A stretch of 64,000 nucleotides of DNA. Source: a virus. Below are positions 48,258-55,474 of this stretch, piece by piece. The stretch spans positions 1 to 64,000 of the IMG/VR virus record IMGVR_UViG_3300027503_000019. The stretch is one strand, 5' to 3'. A model generated the notes under the pieces. That model did not search any database, had not been told where the DNA came from, and saw nothing but the letters and a program-made list of their open reading frames with translations. Made by a program: the position numbers and the translations under genes. How positions within the stretch are numbered: position 1 is the first letter of the stretch; each line of letters begins with the position of its first letter.

Positions 48258-50656
48258 GGGTTGGCGTACATCGCTACACCCGTACACTCCAGCCACAAGC
48301 AGTTCGTCTGACCAGAGATACCCGACCCGAACAAGGTCGCGATGCTCTGTGGCGTAGCGAACGTGATGATGATGTCTTGGGGTGCTGCGTTGGGAACAAA
48401 CGACCCGATAGACGCGCTACTGCTTGTCCCTGTCTGGAAGAACTGCCGGGCGTTATTGGTCCGGGTCCGGTCATTCAGGAACTTGAATGTAGGCGTCTCG
48501 GTAGAGTCACTCTTGATCACTGCGTTCTTCAGCACGATCTTTCGCACTCCTGCAATGGGAGTATTGAGCCGCTGCAGGGTGTTGTACGCTGTAGAGTTCC
48601 CAAAGCGGGTGCTATACACAGACCCAGAGAGAGTTCCGGCCCGCCAGTTCTCTCCGGCTGGGATAGCTACGCACCCCGGAAGAGCCATGATGTTCTGCCC
48701 GGCGAAGTCGATGTCGTACAGCGGAGGGTTGGAAGGAGGCGTAGGGACTGAGTTGACCGTCAGTGTAGCCGTGCCAAATGCAGCCCCTTGAGTGTACCGC
48801 ACTACAACACTGCCAGCCCCGGATGGCGTGATCAAACCACCCCCGGAGATGGTAGCTGGGCCACTGACGATACTCCATGTACCAGACAGTGGCATCAGGC
48901 CACCGAACTGATCCAGCACAGTAGCCGCAGCCTGAGAGGTGGTATTGCTCAGGATGGTCGTGGGATTGAGCGTCACCGTCACCGTGGTAGGCGTAGACGG
49001 AGCCTGAGCGGATACAGTAAGCGTAGCCTCTCCAAATGCAGCACCTTGGGTGTAGCGAACAATGATCGATCCAGCTGTGCCACCCGGAGTAACCAGACCA
49101 TTCTGATCGATCGTGCCGTTGCCGCTGGTAACGCTCCATGTGCCGGCGTTGGTCATCGGCGACCCGTTCTGATCATACACCAGAGCCGTGGCCTGAGACG
49201 GAGAGGTTCCGGTAGTTGACGCAGGGTCAAGGGTTACGGTCACCGTAGTAGGCACAGAAGGAGCAGGAGGGGTAGGCGTAGACCCATCCAGATACACTAC
49301 CGTACCAAAGGCCGGAGGAGCAACGATGATCTCACGGTACGGAGTAGCCGTAGGAGACATGTTGATCGGAGCCAGTGAACCTACTTGATGATTCACTCGG
49401 AATGTAGCCAGACCGGTAGTAGGGGCAATGGATTGGTTCCCGGTCCACCAAGCAGAGCTGTTGGCTCCGGTGGTTCCAGCCGAGTCGAACTCAAAGCTGT
49501 GGGCTTCAATGGAGTCAACACCACCAATCTTCGGGAATGCGCGGCCAAGTCGGATGTCGTGCAGGATGTTCATGTACCGAAATCCTTTCATGGACCCGAT
49601 GCGCAGGTGACCACGCTGCACGGCTCCGGTACTCAGGCGGCTGTCTGCGATGAACAAGGCGGGGAGTAGTCCACCACCTACCGCTCCGGATACCACGCCT
49701 ATGTTCACGGCGAACTGACCACGCAGCACACCCACCACCTGACCACGGAACGAACGGCCGGCAGAGGCTACCATGGTTTCGTTCTTAATGGCCCCGATAT
49801 TAATGGTGCCACCTTGCTCTGCTCCAGCCAAGGCATACATCTCGAACATCGCTCCACAGGCATCGCTGCTCAGTACGTCGATGTTCATGGTAGCACCCCA
49901 GCTTCCCGCCAGTCCAAGACCAGCCTGTACGCACTGGAAGGCGCTGATGTTCCCCATGTAGCTTGGGGTAGCTCCGAAGTACTCGAAGCCGTATGTCCGC
50001 ATGTTCTCAGCCCATGCAGCGTCGATACCTGTCACCTCTCCGGGCTTCCACTGACGCAGAGCCGTGGAGTAGAACGCATCGTTGATGATGGCAGTAGATG
50101 CGTCATGCCGACCGTCGAAGCGCCAGCCGCCCTCAAACCACGTACCCTCCACATAGCCTTGGTTGCCGGCCAGCCCCCAGCTACCGCTCACGAACAGGTG
50201 ACGCTCAGTGGGAGATCCGAGCCACCGCTCATGCCACGGTGCGAAGCGGGAGTTGTTGGAGTCGTTACCGCTTCCGACCGTAGGGCTGACGAATCCGGTT
50301 CCATTTGCCTTGTACCGGCCGGCAGAGAACTCGGCCGGGATGGTCATGTAGTAGTACCCCTTGGGTACGATCACCCCGTTCTGACTGTTCAGGTAGCCGT
50401 TGGTGATGTTCTGCCCACCGCCCAAGCCACTCCACACAGCCTCTCCCCAGCAGGCATCGAACCAGCTCAGCTTCATGAACTCCGCGCTGGTAAGCGGCTG
50501 GTTTTTGAACATGGGGCCACGGGTGGTCATCCGTGTATAGAAGGTGGGGAACAGAGCCTGCGCCTGAGCGAGGTTCATGTCTTGGTCAAGCTGACGAACA
50601 CCCTTAGTGTAGTCGAGCCCGTAGGCTGCTTGTAGGTCGATTGTAGCGCGTGGCAT
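48254..50656 (-). CDS. Tail spike / receptor-binding protein with tandem Ig-like repeats
   Basis: 800 residues, ATG at 50656. Residues 1-480 include aromatic, glycine-rich beta structure with NIGAIKNET, NIGVVSGAVG and LRIGSMKG rungs typical of a right-handed beta-helix spike. Two bacterial Ig-like (BIG_2 type) domains of about 86 residues follow, each with VTVTL[DN]P, GTWS[VI] and VRYTQGAAFG[ET]ATLTV, then a C-terminal domain ending in a compact carbohydrate-binding-like module. It is transcribed against the virion operon and has its own terminator, as for a replaceable host-range gene. No catalytic motif for a depolymerase is certain. Confidence 0.75.
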   Translation of the reverse strand: MPRATIDLQAAYGLDYTKGVRQLDQDMNLAQAQALFPTFYTRMTTRGPMFKNQPLTSAEFMKLSWFDACWGEAVWSGLGGGQNITNGYLNSQNGVIVPKGYYYMTIPAEFSAGRYKANGTGFVSPTVGSGNDSNNSRFAPWHERWLGSPTERHLFVSGSWGLAGNQGYVEGTWFEGGWRFDGRHDASTAIINDAFYSTALRQWKPGEVTGIDAAWAENMRTYGFEYFGATPSYMGNISAFQCVQAGLGLAGSWGATMNIDVLSSDACGAMFEMYALAGAEQGGTINIGAIKNETMVASAGRSFRGQVVGVLRGQFAVNIGVVSGAVGGGLLPALFIADSRLSTGAVQRGHLRIGSMKGFRYMNILHDIRLGRAFPKIGGVDSIEAHSFEFDSAGTTGANSSAWWTGNQSIAPTTGLATFRVNHQVGSLAPINMSPTATPYREIIVAPPAFGTVVYLDGSTPTPPAPSVPTTVTVTLDPASTTGTSPSQATALVYDQNGSPMTNAGTWSVTSGNGTIDQNGLVTPGGTAGSIIVRYTQGAAFGEATLTVSAQAPSTPTTVTVTLNPTTILSNTTSQAAATVLDQFGGLMPLSGTWSIVSGPATISGGGLITPSGAGSVVVRYTQGAAFGTATLTVNSVPTPPSNPPLYDIDFAGQNIMALPGCVAIPAGENWRAGTLSGSVYSTRFGNSTAYNTLQRLNTPIAGVRKIVLKNAVIKSDSTETPTFKFLNDRTRTNNARQFFQTGTSSSASIGSFVPNAAPQDIIITFATPQSIATLFGSGISGQTNCLWLECTGVAMYANP
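48745..49240 (-). repeat. Tandem repeat coding two Ig-like domains
   Basis: Two direct copies with a 258-bp period (for example CCAAATGCAGC at 48774 and 49032), equal to 86 codons. They encode the duplicated Ig-like domains of the spike. Confidence 0.8.
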
Positions 50657-50664
50657 CTAAAGTA
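50657..50664 (-). promoter_or_regulatory. Possible promoter of the spike gene
   Basis: Minus-strand TACTTTAG (one mismatch to TAnnTTTG) directly adjoining the ATG at 50656. Position is closer than at other promoters, so this is tentative. Confidence 0.3.
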
Positions 50665-50686
50665 GGCTTAGAGACCACGAAGATAA

Positions 50687-50800
50687 CTACTTGGAAGCCA
50701 GTCTGTTACTCAGTCCGAGCTCTTCGATCGTTTTACTCCCCTTCCACTGGTTGCAGCTCTTGTGAACGATGCGTAGGTTTGAAATATGGTTTAGCTTATG
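50687..50800 (-). pseudogene. Possible remnant of an HNH endonuclease
   Basis: A frame without a good start codon that reads ISNLRIVHKSCNQWKGSK and ends EELGLSNRLASK before a stop at 50687. The N-x-R-x-V-H-x-x-C-N-x-x-K-G spacing is that of the last part of HNH nucleases. A -7 element lies just upstream (50805-50812). Only the C-terminal third would be present, so it may be a decayed homing gene. Confidence 0.3.
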
Positions 50801-50804
50801 GACG

Positions 50805-50812
50805 CAAAGGTA
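50805..50812 (-). promoter_or_regulatory. Promoter element upstream of the spike gene
   Basis: Minus-strand TACCTTTG, about 150 nt upstream of the spike start and downstream of the 50840-51322 gene. It may be the main promoter of the spike. Confidence 0.5.
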
Positions 50813-50839
50813 CTAAGAAGTTTGCTGTTTTGCAAGAAC

Positions 50840-51322
50840 TTAATTGTTCGAGGCGTCGATGATATTCTCGGCCACTACACCAACCACCACCAATGTGCCA
50901 GTGATCACGAACACCTTCCCGATCGTGGCCCAAGGACGCAGCTTAGCGTTCTTCTGAAGCAGGTTGAGATTCACGTCAGCCATCTCTTGGATCTGCTCCA
51001 GTTGCAGGTCGATGGTCTCGTCCTTTGTAGCAATGAGCTGGTTGGCCCGCATCAGGGCAGCACGGGCCTTACTTGCCTCCTCTCGAGTAGATACGATCTC
51101 CCGGGCAGCGTAGCGCTTCTGCTCGCGCTCGGTGATACGGTACGAGGCAATGGCTTTGAAGGACTCGTAGCTACCCAGTACAGAAGTATCCGCAATGGTG
51201 ATCAGACGGTTCTTCTGTGGGTACAACACCCGCCAGTCCTTGTGTTCTGGCTCACTCTGGGACTGCGACAGCGCTGTCAACGACAGTAGCAAAGTCAGCA
51301 GAATTGACGTAACGAATCGCAT
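50840..51322 (-). CDS. Exported coiled-coil membrane protein, spanin-like
   Basis: 160 residues, ATG at 51322. Signal-type N-terminus (MRFVTSILLTLLLSLTALS) with cleavage likely after ALS; no lipobox cysteine. A long coiled-coil centre (REQKRYAAREIVSTREEASK, LIATKDETIDLQLEQIQEM) and a C-terminal hydrophobic helix (VFVITGTLVVVGVVAENII). Its first 71 nt overlap the end of the 51252-51593 gene in another frame. Overlapping membrane-anchored coiled-coil pairs are the hallmark of two-component spanins, which fuse inner and outer membranes at lysis; the missing lipobox argues for caution. Confidence 0.65.
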   Translation of the reverse strand: MRFVTSILLTLLLSLTALSQSQSEPEHKDWRVLYPQKNRLITIADTSVLGSYESFKAIASYRITEREQKRYAAREIVSTREEASKARAALMRANQLIATKDETIDLQLEQIQEMADVNLNLLQKNAKLRPWATIGKVFVITGTLVVVGVVAENIIDASNN

Positions 51323-51593
51323 GGTACAGGGTTTTCTTGGTTGTCGGGCGGTTGTTCAGAAGCGAGTCATTGGCACTTCGCAGGGACTCAAGCTCTTGCA
51401 TGACCAGAAGAAGACTATCCTCTTGCTCTCTGGCCATGCGCACGATCTTGGCATAGTCCTCACCAAGGTTGTGGTACACGCCAGACAGGTCTTCCGGGCA
51501 CTTCTTGATCTTGTATCCGATCACGCCACCGGCTATGATAGCCGACAGCCCAACGACCAGAATGGATATGGCTATACTCTTTGGGGTCATCAT
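51252..51593 (-). CDS. Membrane-anchored coiled-coil protein, inner-spanin-like
   Basis: 113 residues (ATG at 51593 or 51590). N-terminal transmembrane anchor (IAISILVVGLSAIIAGGVIGY) with a short basic stop (KIKK), then a periplasmic helical region (IVRMAREQEDSLLLVMQELE). This is the plan of an i-spanin (Rz type). Its 3' end overlaps the next gene by 71 nt, out of frame. Behind its own promoter at 51601-51608. Confidence 0.65.
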   Translation of the reverse strand: MMTPKSIAISILVVGLSAIIAGGVIGYKIKKCPEDLSGVYHNLGEDYAKIVRMAREQEDSLLLVMQELESLRSANDSLLNNRPTTKKTLYHAIRYVNSADFATVVDSAVAVPE

Positions 51594-51600
51594 GGTTCTG

Positions 51601-51608
51601 CAAAGTTA
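51601..51608 (-). promoter_or_regulatory. Promoter of the spanin-like pair
   Basis: Minus-strand TAACTTTG, 7 nt before the ATG at 51593. Confidence 0.65.
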
Positions 51609-51620
51609 GCACAAAGCAAC

Positions 51621-51646
51621 AAGCCCCGACATTGCTGCCGAGGCTT
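51621..51646 (-). terminator. Possible terminator at the end of the right-arm operon
   Basis: Hairpin with outer arms AAGCC/GGCTT and an inner CGG/CCG-type pairing. On the minus strand it is followed by GTTGCTTTG, a weak T-tract. The 170 bp between it and the stop at 51823 show no gene. Confidence 0.35.
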
Positions 51647-51822
51647 GCGCTAACCCTACGTCCTACCGGGGTCCGTCGTGCCAGCGGTGCCCATGCGTCC
51701 ATGGGGCTACTGACATCCACCTGATGCGGTGTTCTTACGGGAACCGGGTGGAGACATTTGTCCGGATGGCCACCGCTATAGCTTTTGACCGAGATACGCG
51801 GATGACCACCACTCCTCAGACG

Positions 51823-52299
51823 TTAAAGAACGTGCATCAATAGCACGGCCACAAAGGTAAGCAACTCCACGGCGTAGGCGATGCGCCCTCCCCTATGTGA
51901 CCAGTTGACCCACGGCTCCCATCCTTCGTGATAGTGGTTCCAATTTTTAGCAAAGTTGGCTCGCGCCCAAATCAACGCACCGAAATACATCCCATGTCCG
52001 GGCATTGACCCAAGCCACAGCCAAAACCAATCGTACCAATTCGACGGGCTGACGTAGAACGGCGAAAGGCCGCGCAGCCTGTTCAGCGTGTAGCGAAAGA
52101 CCGCACTGAACAACCCGGCCAACCCAATGGCCAGCCAAGATAACCCAATGACCACGCACAGCAACGCCACCACAGCGGCACGGATCAGCCATTGTTGGAC
52201 GTGCTTCACAGGCTTACCCAACGTGATCTGTAGATCATCGTCGCACGCGCAATAGATGGCGAATGCGGCGGTCAAGAGGCAGGCGGCTACTATTTCCAT
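51823..52299 (-). CDS. Membrane protein of unknown function
   Basis: 158 residues from the ATG at 52299, which overlaps the previous stop by 10 nt. Three or four hydrophobic segments: IVAACLLTAAFAIYCA at the start, LIRAAVVALLCVVIGLSWLAIGLAGLFSA in the middle and a C-terminal ELLTFVAVLLMHVL. A tryptophan-rich loop lies between (WYDWFWLWLGSMPGHG). Possibly a superinfection-exclusion or host membrane-modifying protein, but no family is recognised. Confidence 0.65.
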   Translation of the reverse strand: MEIVAACLLTAAFAIYCACDDDLQITLGKPVKHVQQWLIRAAVVALLCVVIGLSWLAIGLAGLFSAVFRYTLNRLRGLSPFYVSPSNWYDWFWLWLGSMPGHGMYFGALIWARANFAKNWNHYHEGWEPWVNWSHRGGRIAYAVELLTFVAVLLMHVL

Positions 52300-52499
52300 C
52301 GTCCCGTGTAGTTCATGTATGTGCCGACCCATAGCGTAACAGGTGCGATAAGACCCAACAAGGCCCACGCGCTATCCGTGAAGGCCATAGTAATGGATGC
52401 CACGCCGAACGCATGGACCCAAATAGCGGCGGCCCAAGGTGTGCGACCGAAGCCGCTGCGCCGTGTGATGAATTGCCGGAAGGTTTCGCTTGTGTTCAT
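52290..52499 (-). CDS. Small two-helix membrane protein
   Basis: 69 residues from the ATG at 52499. Basic N-terminus (FRQFITRRSGFGRT), then WAAAIWVHAFGVASITMAF and WALLGLIAPVTLWVGTYMNY as two transmembrane helices. Stop/start overlaps on both sides tie it to its neighbours. Function unknown. Confidence 0.65.
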   Translation of the reverse strand: MNTSETFRQFITRRSGFGRTPWAAAIWVHAFGVASITMAFTDSAWALLGLIAPVTLWVGTYMNYTGRWK

Positions 52500-52747
52500 C
52501 GGTCTTTGTTTTGGCTCATGGTGTATAACCAAGCGTCGAACGCAGCGTTTGCGCGGCGGTCTTGCTCTACCTGCTTTGCCCACCGTTCACGGGTCCATCC
52601 GGGCGTATGTGTCACCTCTTGGCCGTCCTTTGTATCTACAACGAATACGCCACGGTCTGCGAGGGCTTCGCGTAGTTCATCGCTGCGCCTCCAATCCTTC
52701 GCTATTCGAGCCTGCTCCCTTTCGTATATGGCGGCATCTACGTTCAT
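52496..52747 (-). CDS. Cysteinyl-tRNA synthetase C-terminal-like small protein
   Basis: 83 residues from the ATG at 52747. It reads EREQARIAKDWRRSDELREAL, then DRGVFVVDTKDGQEVT. This closely follows the end of bacterial CysS (R.QARKAKDW..AD.LR..L...G..LEDT..G), which in the synthetase lies next to the anticodon-binding part. The catalytic domain is absent. The rest is a basic helical tail with tryptophans. Such fragments appear in a few phages; they may bind tRNA or the host synthetase (inference). First gene of a three-gene unit with its own promoter. Confidence 0.65.
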   Translation of the reverse strand: MNVDAAIYEREQARIAKDWRRSDELREALADRGVFVVDTKDGQEVTHTPGWTRERWAKQVEQDRRANAAFDAWLYTMSQNKDR

Positions 52748-52783
52748 CGGTTCTGTGCTTTGGCGGTTAGGCGGGCAACGACA

Positions 52784-52815
52784 CAAAGGTATATACCAGT
52801 ACCCATTACTGCAAA
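52784..52815 (-). promoter_or_regulatory. Well-formed promoter of the 52747-51823 unit
   Basis: Minus-strand TTTG (52815-52812), 20 nt, TACCTTTG (52791-52784). It lies just below the end of the long replication operon; the ATG follows after 36 nt. Confidence 0.7.
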
Positions 52816-52822
52816 CTTCTTT

Positions 52823-53260
52823 TCACTTTTTAGGTGTATGAGCCTCTTCCCACAGGTCGTCATACCTCAGGAAGAACTGGTTCCACTTCCTGTGCTCCCT
52901 GAGCTCTGTCCCGTAGTTATGCCACTTCATGTGGCAGGAGCCGCACTGCAGAACTATGTTCCTCTCGTCCAAGCGGTACTCTGGGTACTTGCCCTTGGGG
53001 AGCAGGTGGGAGAAGTTGATGGCCCTTCCCTCTGGGATATGGACACCGCAGGTCAGGCACTTGGCATTCCCGTCGGCAGCATCCCAGATCCTGCGGAATA
53101 CCTCCTTCTCGCCAGTTGGCTTGCGCTTGGTTGACAGTGTAGAGGCTTTCTTGATCTTCCCCTCGCCCAGCAGCCTCTCGATGGAAGTAGCCCCCTTGGG
53201 AACTCGTTCCTTCTTCTTGGCTCTGAGCGGGGCCTTGCGCTTGAGGGTGCTTCGCTTCAT
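52823..53260 (-). CDS. HNH endonuclease, NinG/Rap-like
   Basis: 145 residues from the ATG at 53260. A very basic N-terminus (MKRSTLKRKAPLRAKKKERV) precedes the HNH core: CLTCGVHIPEG, then INFSHLLPKGKYPEYRLDERN and VLQCGSCHMKWHN. Paired CxxC groups plus FSH, RLDERN and a final histidine resemble lambda NinG (Rap), a recombination endonuclease acting on branched DNA. Lies at the end of the recombination/replication operon, where a RusA-like resolvase is also encoded, supporting a recombination role. Could also be a nicking or packaging HNH. Confidence 0.8.
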   Translation of the reverse strand: MKRSTLKRKAPLRAKKKERVPKGATSIERLLGEGKIKKASTLSTKRKPTGEKEVFRRIWDAADGNAKCLTCGVHIPEGRAINFSHLLPKGKYPEYRLDERNIVLQCGSCHMKWHNYGTELREHRKWNQFFLRYDDLWEEAHTPKK

Positions 53261-53529
53261 GGCTGATAGTGCTTGATCGGTACAGGAAGTAGCGGACGAT
53301 TGTTGGCGAGCCATTTCCACGCGGATGTCCACAGTGGAGGGTTGTAGTATCCGCGCTTGGGCCTTATGGTCACGTTCGGATACCTTGTCCGAATTACCGC
53401 AGCAGCCACCTCCTCCTCTGTTAGTGGGCGAACACCGTCATCGGTCTTCACCTTGACATACGTACGCAGCATGTACTCGACGTCATTACTGCATCGATCC
53501 AGCTCTTGCAACATTTCTTCAGTGGTCAT
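53257..53529 (-). CDS. Unknown protein
   Basis: 90 residues from the ATG at 53529 (MTTEEMLQELDRC), 4-nt overlap with the previous gene and with the HNH start. Helical N-terminus, then LTEEEVAAAVIRTRYPNVTIRPKRGYYNPP, a basic aromatic segment. No family recognised. Confidence 0.65.
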   Translation of the reverse strand: MTTEEMLQELDRCSNDVEYMLRTYVKVKTDDGVRPLTEEEVAAAVIRTRYPNVTIRPKRGYYNPPLWTSAWKWLANNRPLLPVPIKHYQP

Positions 53530-53789
53530 GGCCTCTGTCCGCATTTGAGCAGTTCGATCTCTTGCTTGAGCTGGTCTATCTTGTGCTTGTAGTGAGCCTC
53601 AAGCCACAGTATAGCGTGGGCTGCGTCCATGTCAGCCGCAGTGGTCCACAGTAGTTCATCCTTGGGTGTGCTGATGAACCTGTTGTACTCAATGCTTCCG
53701 CAGACCTTCACGATCTGAATGATCTGGTATGCGTGGTACCCATCCTCTCGGAACTCAATGTCCAGTACGCTTGGCTTCTCGTTGCTCAT
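53526..53789 (-). CDS. Unknown protein with C-terminal coiled coil
   Basis: 87 residues, ATG at 53789, overlapping the DUF3310 gene stop. A mixed N-terminal half (VLDIEFREDGYHAYQIIQIV) and a C-terminal heptad helix (AILWLEAHYKHKIDQLKQEIELL). Probably oligomeric; function unknown. Confidence 0.65.
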   Translation of the reverse strand: MSNEKPSVLDIEFREDGYHAYQIIQIVKVCGSIEYNRFISTPKDELLWTTAADMDAAHAILWLEAHYKHKIDQLKQEIELLKCGQRP

Positions 53790-54004
53790 TTCCTTGGGTC
53801 TTTACCAGCCAGCATGGATACATACCACAGGGCCTTCTCGTAGTCTTCCTTCCCGTTCTTCATCTCTGCCCGGAACAAGTATTTCAGGGCATTCATGCGA
53901 AGGAACCCACGGAACTCCTCTTCCGTGAACTTGGCTTTGAAGATGTCTATCAGCTCCATGCCGCCTGACTTGTAGTGGTCTGGGTTGATCTTGTCGTTGC
54001 TCAT
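53786..54004 (-). CDS. DUF3310 protein (T7 gp1.7-like nucleotide kinase family)
   Basis: 72 residues. INPDHYKSGGMELIDIFK at the start and NALKYLFRAEMKNGKEDYEKALWYVSML at the end match the DUF3310 family, which includes T7 gp1.7, a thymidylate kinase-like protein that also makes cells sensitive to dideoxythymidine. The family's core length is about 60 residues, so this is essentially only that domain. Coupled by ATGA to the RNA ligase gene upstream. Nucleotide metabolism or nucleotide binding is likely. Confidence 0.85.
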   Translation of the reverse strand: MSNDKINPDHYKSGGMELIDIFKAKFTEEEFRGFLRMNALKYLFRAEMKNGKEDYEKALWYVSMLAGKDPRK

Positions 54005-54870
54005 TGTGCTTGTAGTTTTTTCTTCAGGCTGCCCTTGAACAGTTTTGCTGCTGCCGCACCTATCTCCTTGAGAGCCTCTCGGCTCATAACAATCTCTCCG
54101 GCAGCTTCACGTTCAATATCCGCTGTCATGGCTGCGATCACATCCCGGGTGTGCTCCAGAGACGTATCTGACGGCATCTTGTCCAGAACGTGCGCAAGGC
54201 GCATTTCGGTAACCCACTCATCTGCAATGGCCTTGGCGTCGAGAAGCACTTTTAGCTTCTCTGGGTCTACTGCCCGAGGCGTCTTGGTCTCTCGGAACTC
54301 GTCACGCTTGTGCTTGGCCACGATGCGTTCTCCGTTATTCAGTCGAACCTCTGTCAGCGGACGAAGAACAACCCCCTCGCTGATCTTATCGCCCCCGCAC
54401 CCGTTCCGCATAGCTTGCACTGACGGACGGTCACGCTCTGCGTTCAGGGCTTCGATGTCTGTAGGCACCTTGGTGTAGAACACGAACTCAAATCCAAGCG
54501 ACTCTGAGAGGTTGTGAGCGTTCGGGATAGCAAGCCATACATCGCCCACCTTGACATCGAATGCGATGAAGCGTAGCTTGTCGCCGTACGTCGCTTTCAT
54601 CCCCTGCTGTTTGCCGCCGTATGCCTCTCCGAATACAGTAACCTTGGTAGTCGGGAACTTCTGCGAGAACAACTCTTCCAGCTCGCCCTTGTCGAACAGC
54701 GCGACGAAGTTCTCGTACTTTTCTCCACCAGAGAAGAAGCGAATGCCTCCGTTGTCGGGGTCCCATCCTACGTGAGCAGATGTACCATGGATCTTCTCCA
54801 TGGCCCACACTTCCTTGAACATAAGGATTGTGGTGTCCTTGTACAGGTTGTTGATGTGTGCGTATCCCAT
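54001..54870 (-). CDS. ATP-dependent RNA ligase (Rnl2-type)
   Basis: 289 residues from the ATG at 54870. Seals nicks in RNA through a ligase-AMP intermediate. Motif I MEKIHGTSAHV with the nucleotidyl lysine K26, then RFFSGGEK, motif III VFGEAYGG, motif IIIa LRFIAFDV, motif IV SEGVVLRP and motif V VAKHKRDEF. The C-terminal 90 residues are helical, as in Rnl2-like enzymes. With five phage tRNAs in the genome, tRNA repair after host anticodon-nuclease attack is a plausible role (inference). The stop overlaps the next start by ATGA. Confidence 0.9.
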   Translation of the reverse strand: MGYAHINNLYKDTTILMFKEVWAMEKIHGTSAHVGWDPDNGGIRFFSGGEKYENFVALFDKGELEELFSQKFPTTKVTVFGEAYGGKQQGMKATYGDKLRFIAFDVKVGDVWLAIPNAHNLSESLGFEFVFYTKVPTDIEALNAERDRPSVQAMRNGCGGDKISEGVVLRPLTEVRLNNGERIVAKHKRDEFRETKTPRAVDPEKLKVLLDAKAIADEWVTEMRLAHVLDKMPSDTSLEHTRDVIAAMTADIEREAAGEIVMSREALKEIGAAAAKLFKGSLKKKLQAQ

Positions 54871-54884
54871 TACTGTGCTTGTTT

Positions 54885-55031
54885 TTATTGGTTCTGCTGC
54901 CACACCATTGCAATCATCAGGGCCCTGTAGTACAGATCCCACTGATGCGGCGTGGATGGCTCTTGTATTCCTCCGATGTCAACACCCTTCATGGCGAGGA
55001 TGTACTGACGAATGAGTTCTGGTCCGTTCAT
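54885..55031 (-). CDS. Small helical protein (48 residues)
   Basis: ATG at 55031 overlapping the stop of the RusA-like gene (ATGA). It reads MNGPELIRQYILAMKGVDIG, a linker and WDLYYRALMIAMVWQQNQ. Both halves are helical. Length is short, but the coupling to its neighbour and its coding quality make it likely real. Function unknown. Confidence 0.6.
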   Translation of the reverse strand: MNGPELIRQYILAMKGVDIGGIQEPSTPHQWDLYYRALMIAMVWQQNQ

Positions 55032-55474
55032 AGTTGCTCAAATGGCCAAGGTGAGTTCTGTGTCTGGTCTCCGTCTTTCACTGGCTTGAGCACCAGAACG
55101 GTGTACTCTTCCTTGATGGTCCCCACTTTGTACTGTCTGGCGATGTTGTCCTGCACGCAGTCAAACCCATCCCCCTCCAGAACCCCAGCATGTACCAGAG
55201 CGTCCAAAGGTAGCTTTGTAGCCGATACCGCAGAGTCGCAGTCCAGTGGCTGCTTGCAGTAGTGTCTGGCAGACCACAGGATGCATGGCCTTGGAGCCTT
55301 GGGCGGGTCCATCTCCTTGATCAGCTTGACCACGAAGTCACGCTTGACCTTGTACTTACTTGGACCCATCCTCAGCAACCCATCCGGGCCGTTGGTGGCA
55401 GGGAACTTCATGGGGAACCTGAAAATCAGTGTCCCGTCCTCCAGTTGCTTGTAGCTTGGCTTGTTGGTGATCAT
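55028..55474 (-). CDS. RusA-like Holliday junction resolvase
   Basis: 148 residues. The signature LDCDSAVSATKLPLDALVHA followed by GVLEGDGFDCV fits the RusA fold, in which conserved aspartates of D.DN..K..LD.L......DD..V bind the metal; here one N is replaced by S and the usual DD pair by GD, so catalytic geometry is a little altered. RusA homodimers cut Holliday junctions. Near PD-(D/E)XK and HNH nucleases in the same operon. Confidence 0.75.
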   Translation of the reverse strand: MITNKPSYKQLEDGTLIFRFPMKFPATNGPDGLLRMGPSKYKVKRDFVVKLIKEMDPPKAPRPCILWSARHYCKQPLDCDSAVSATKLPLDALVHAGVLEGDGFDCVQDNIARQYKVGTIKEEYTVLVLKPVKDGDQTQNSPWPFEQL

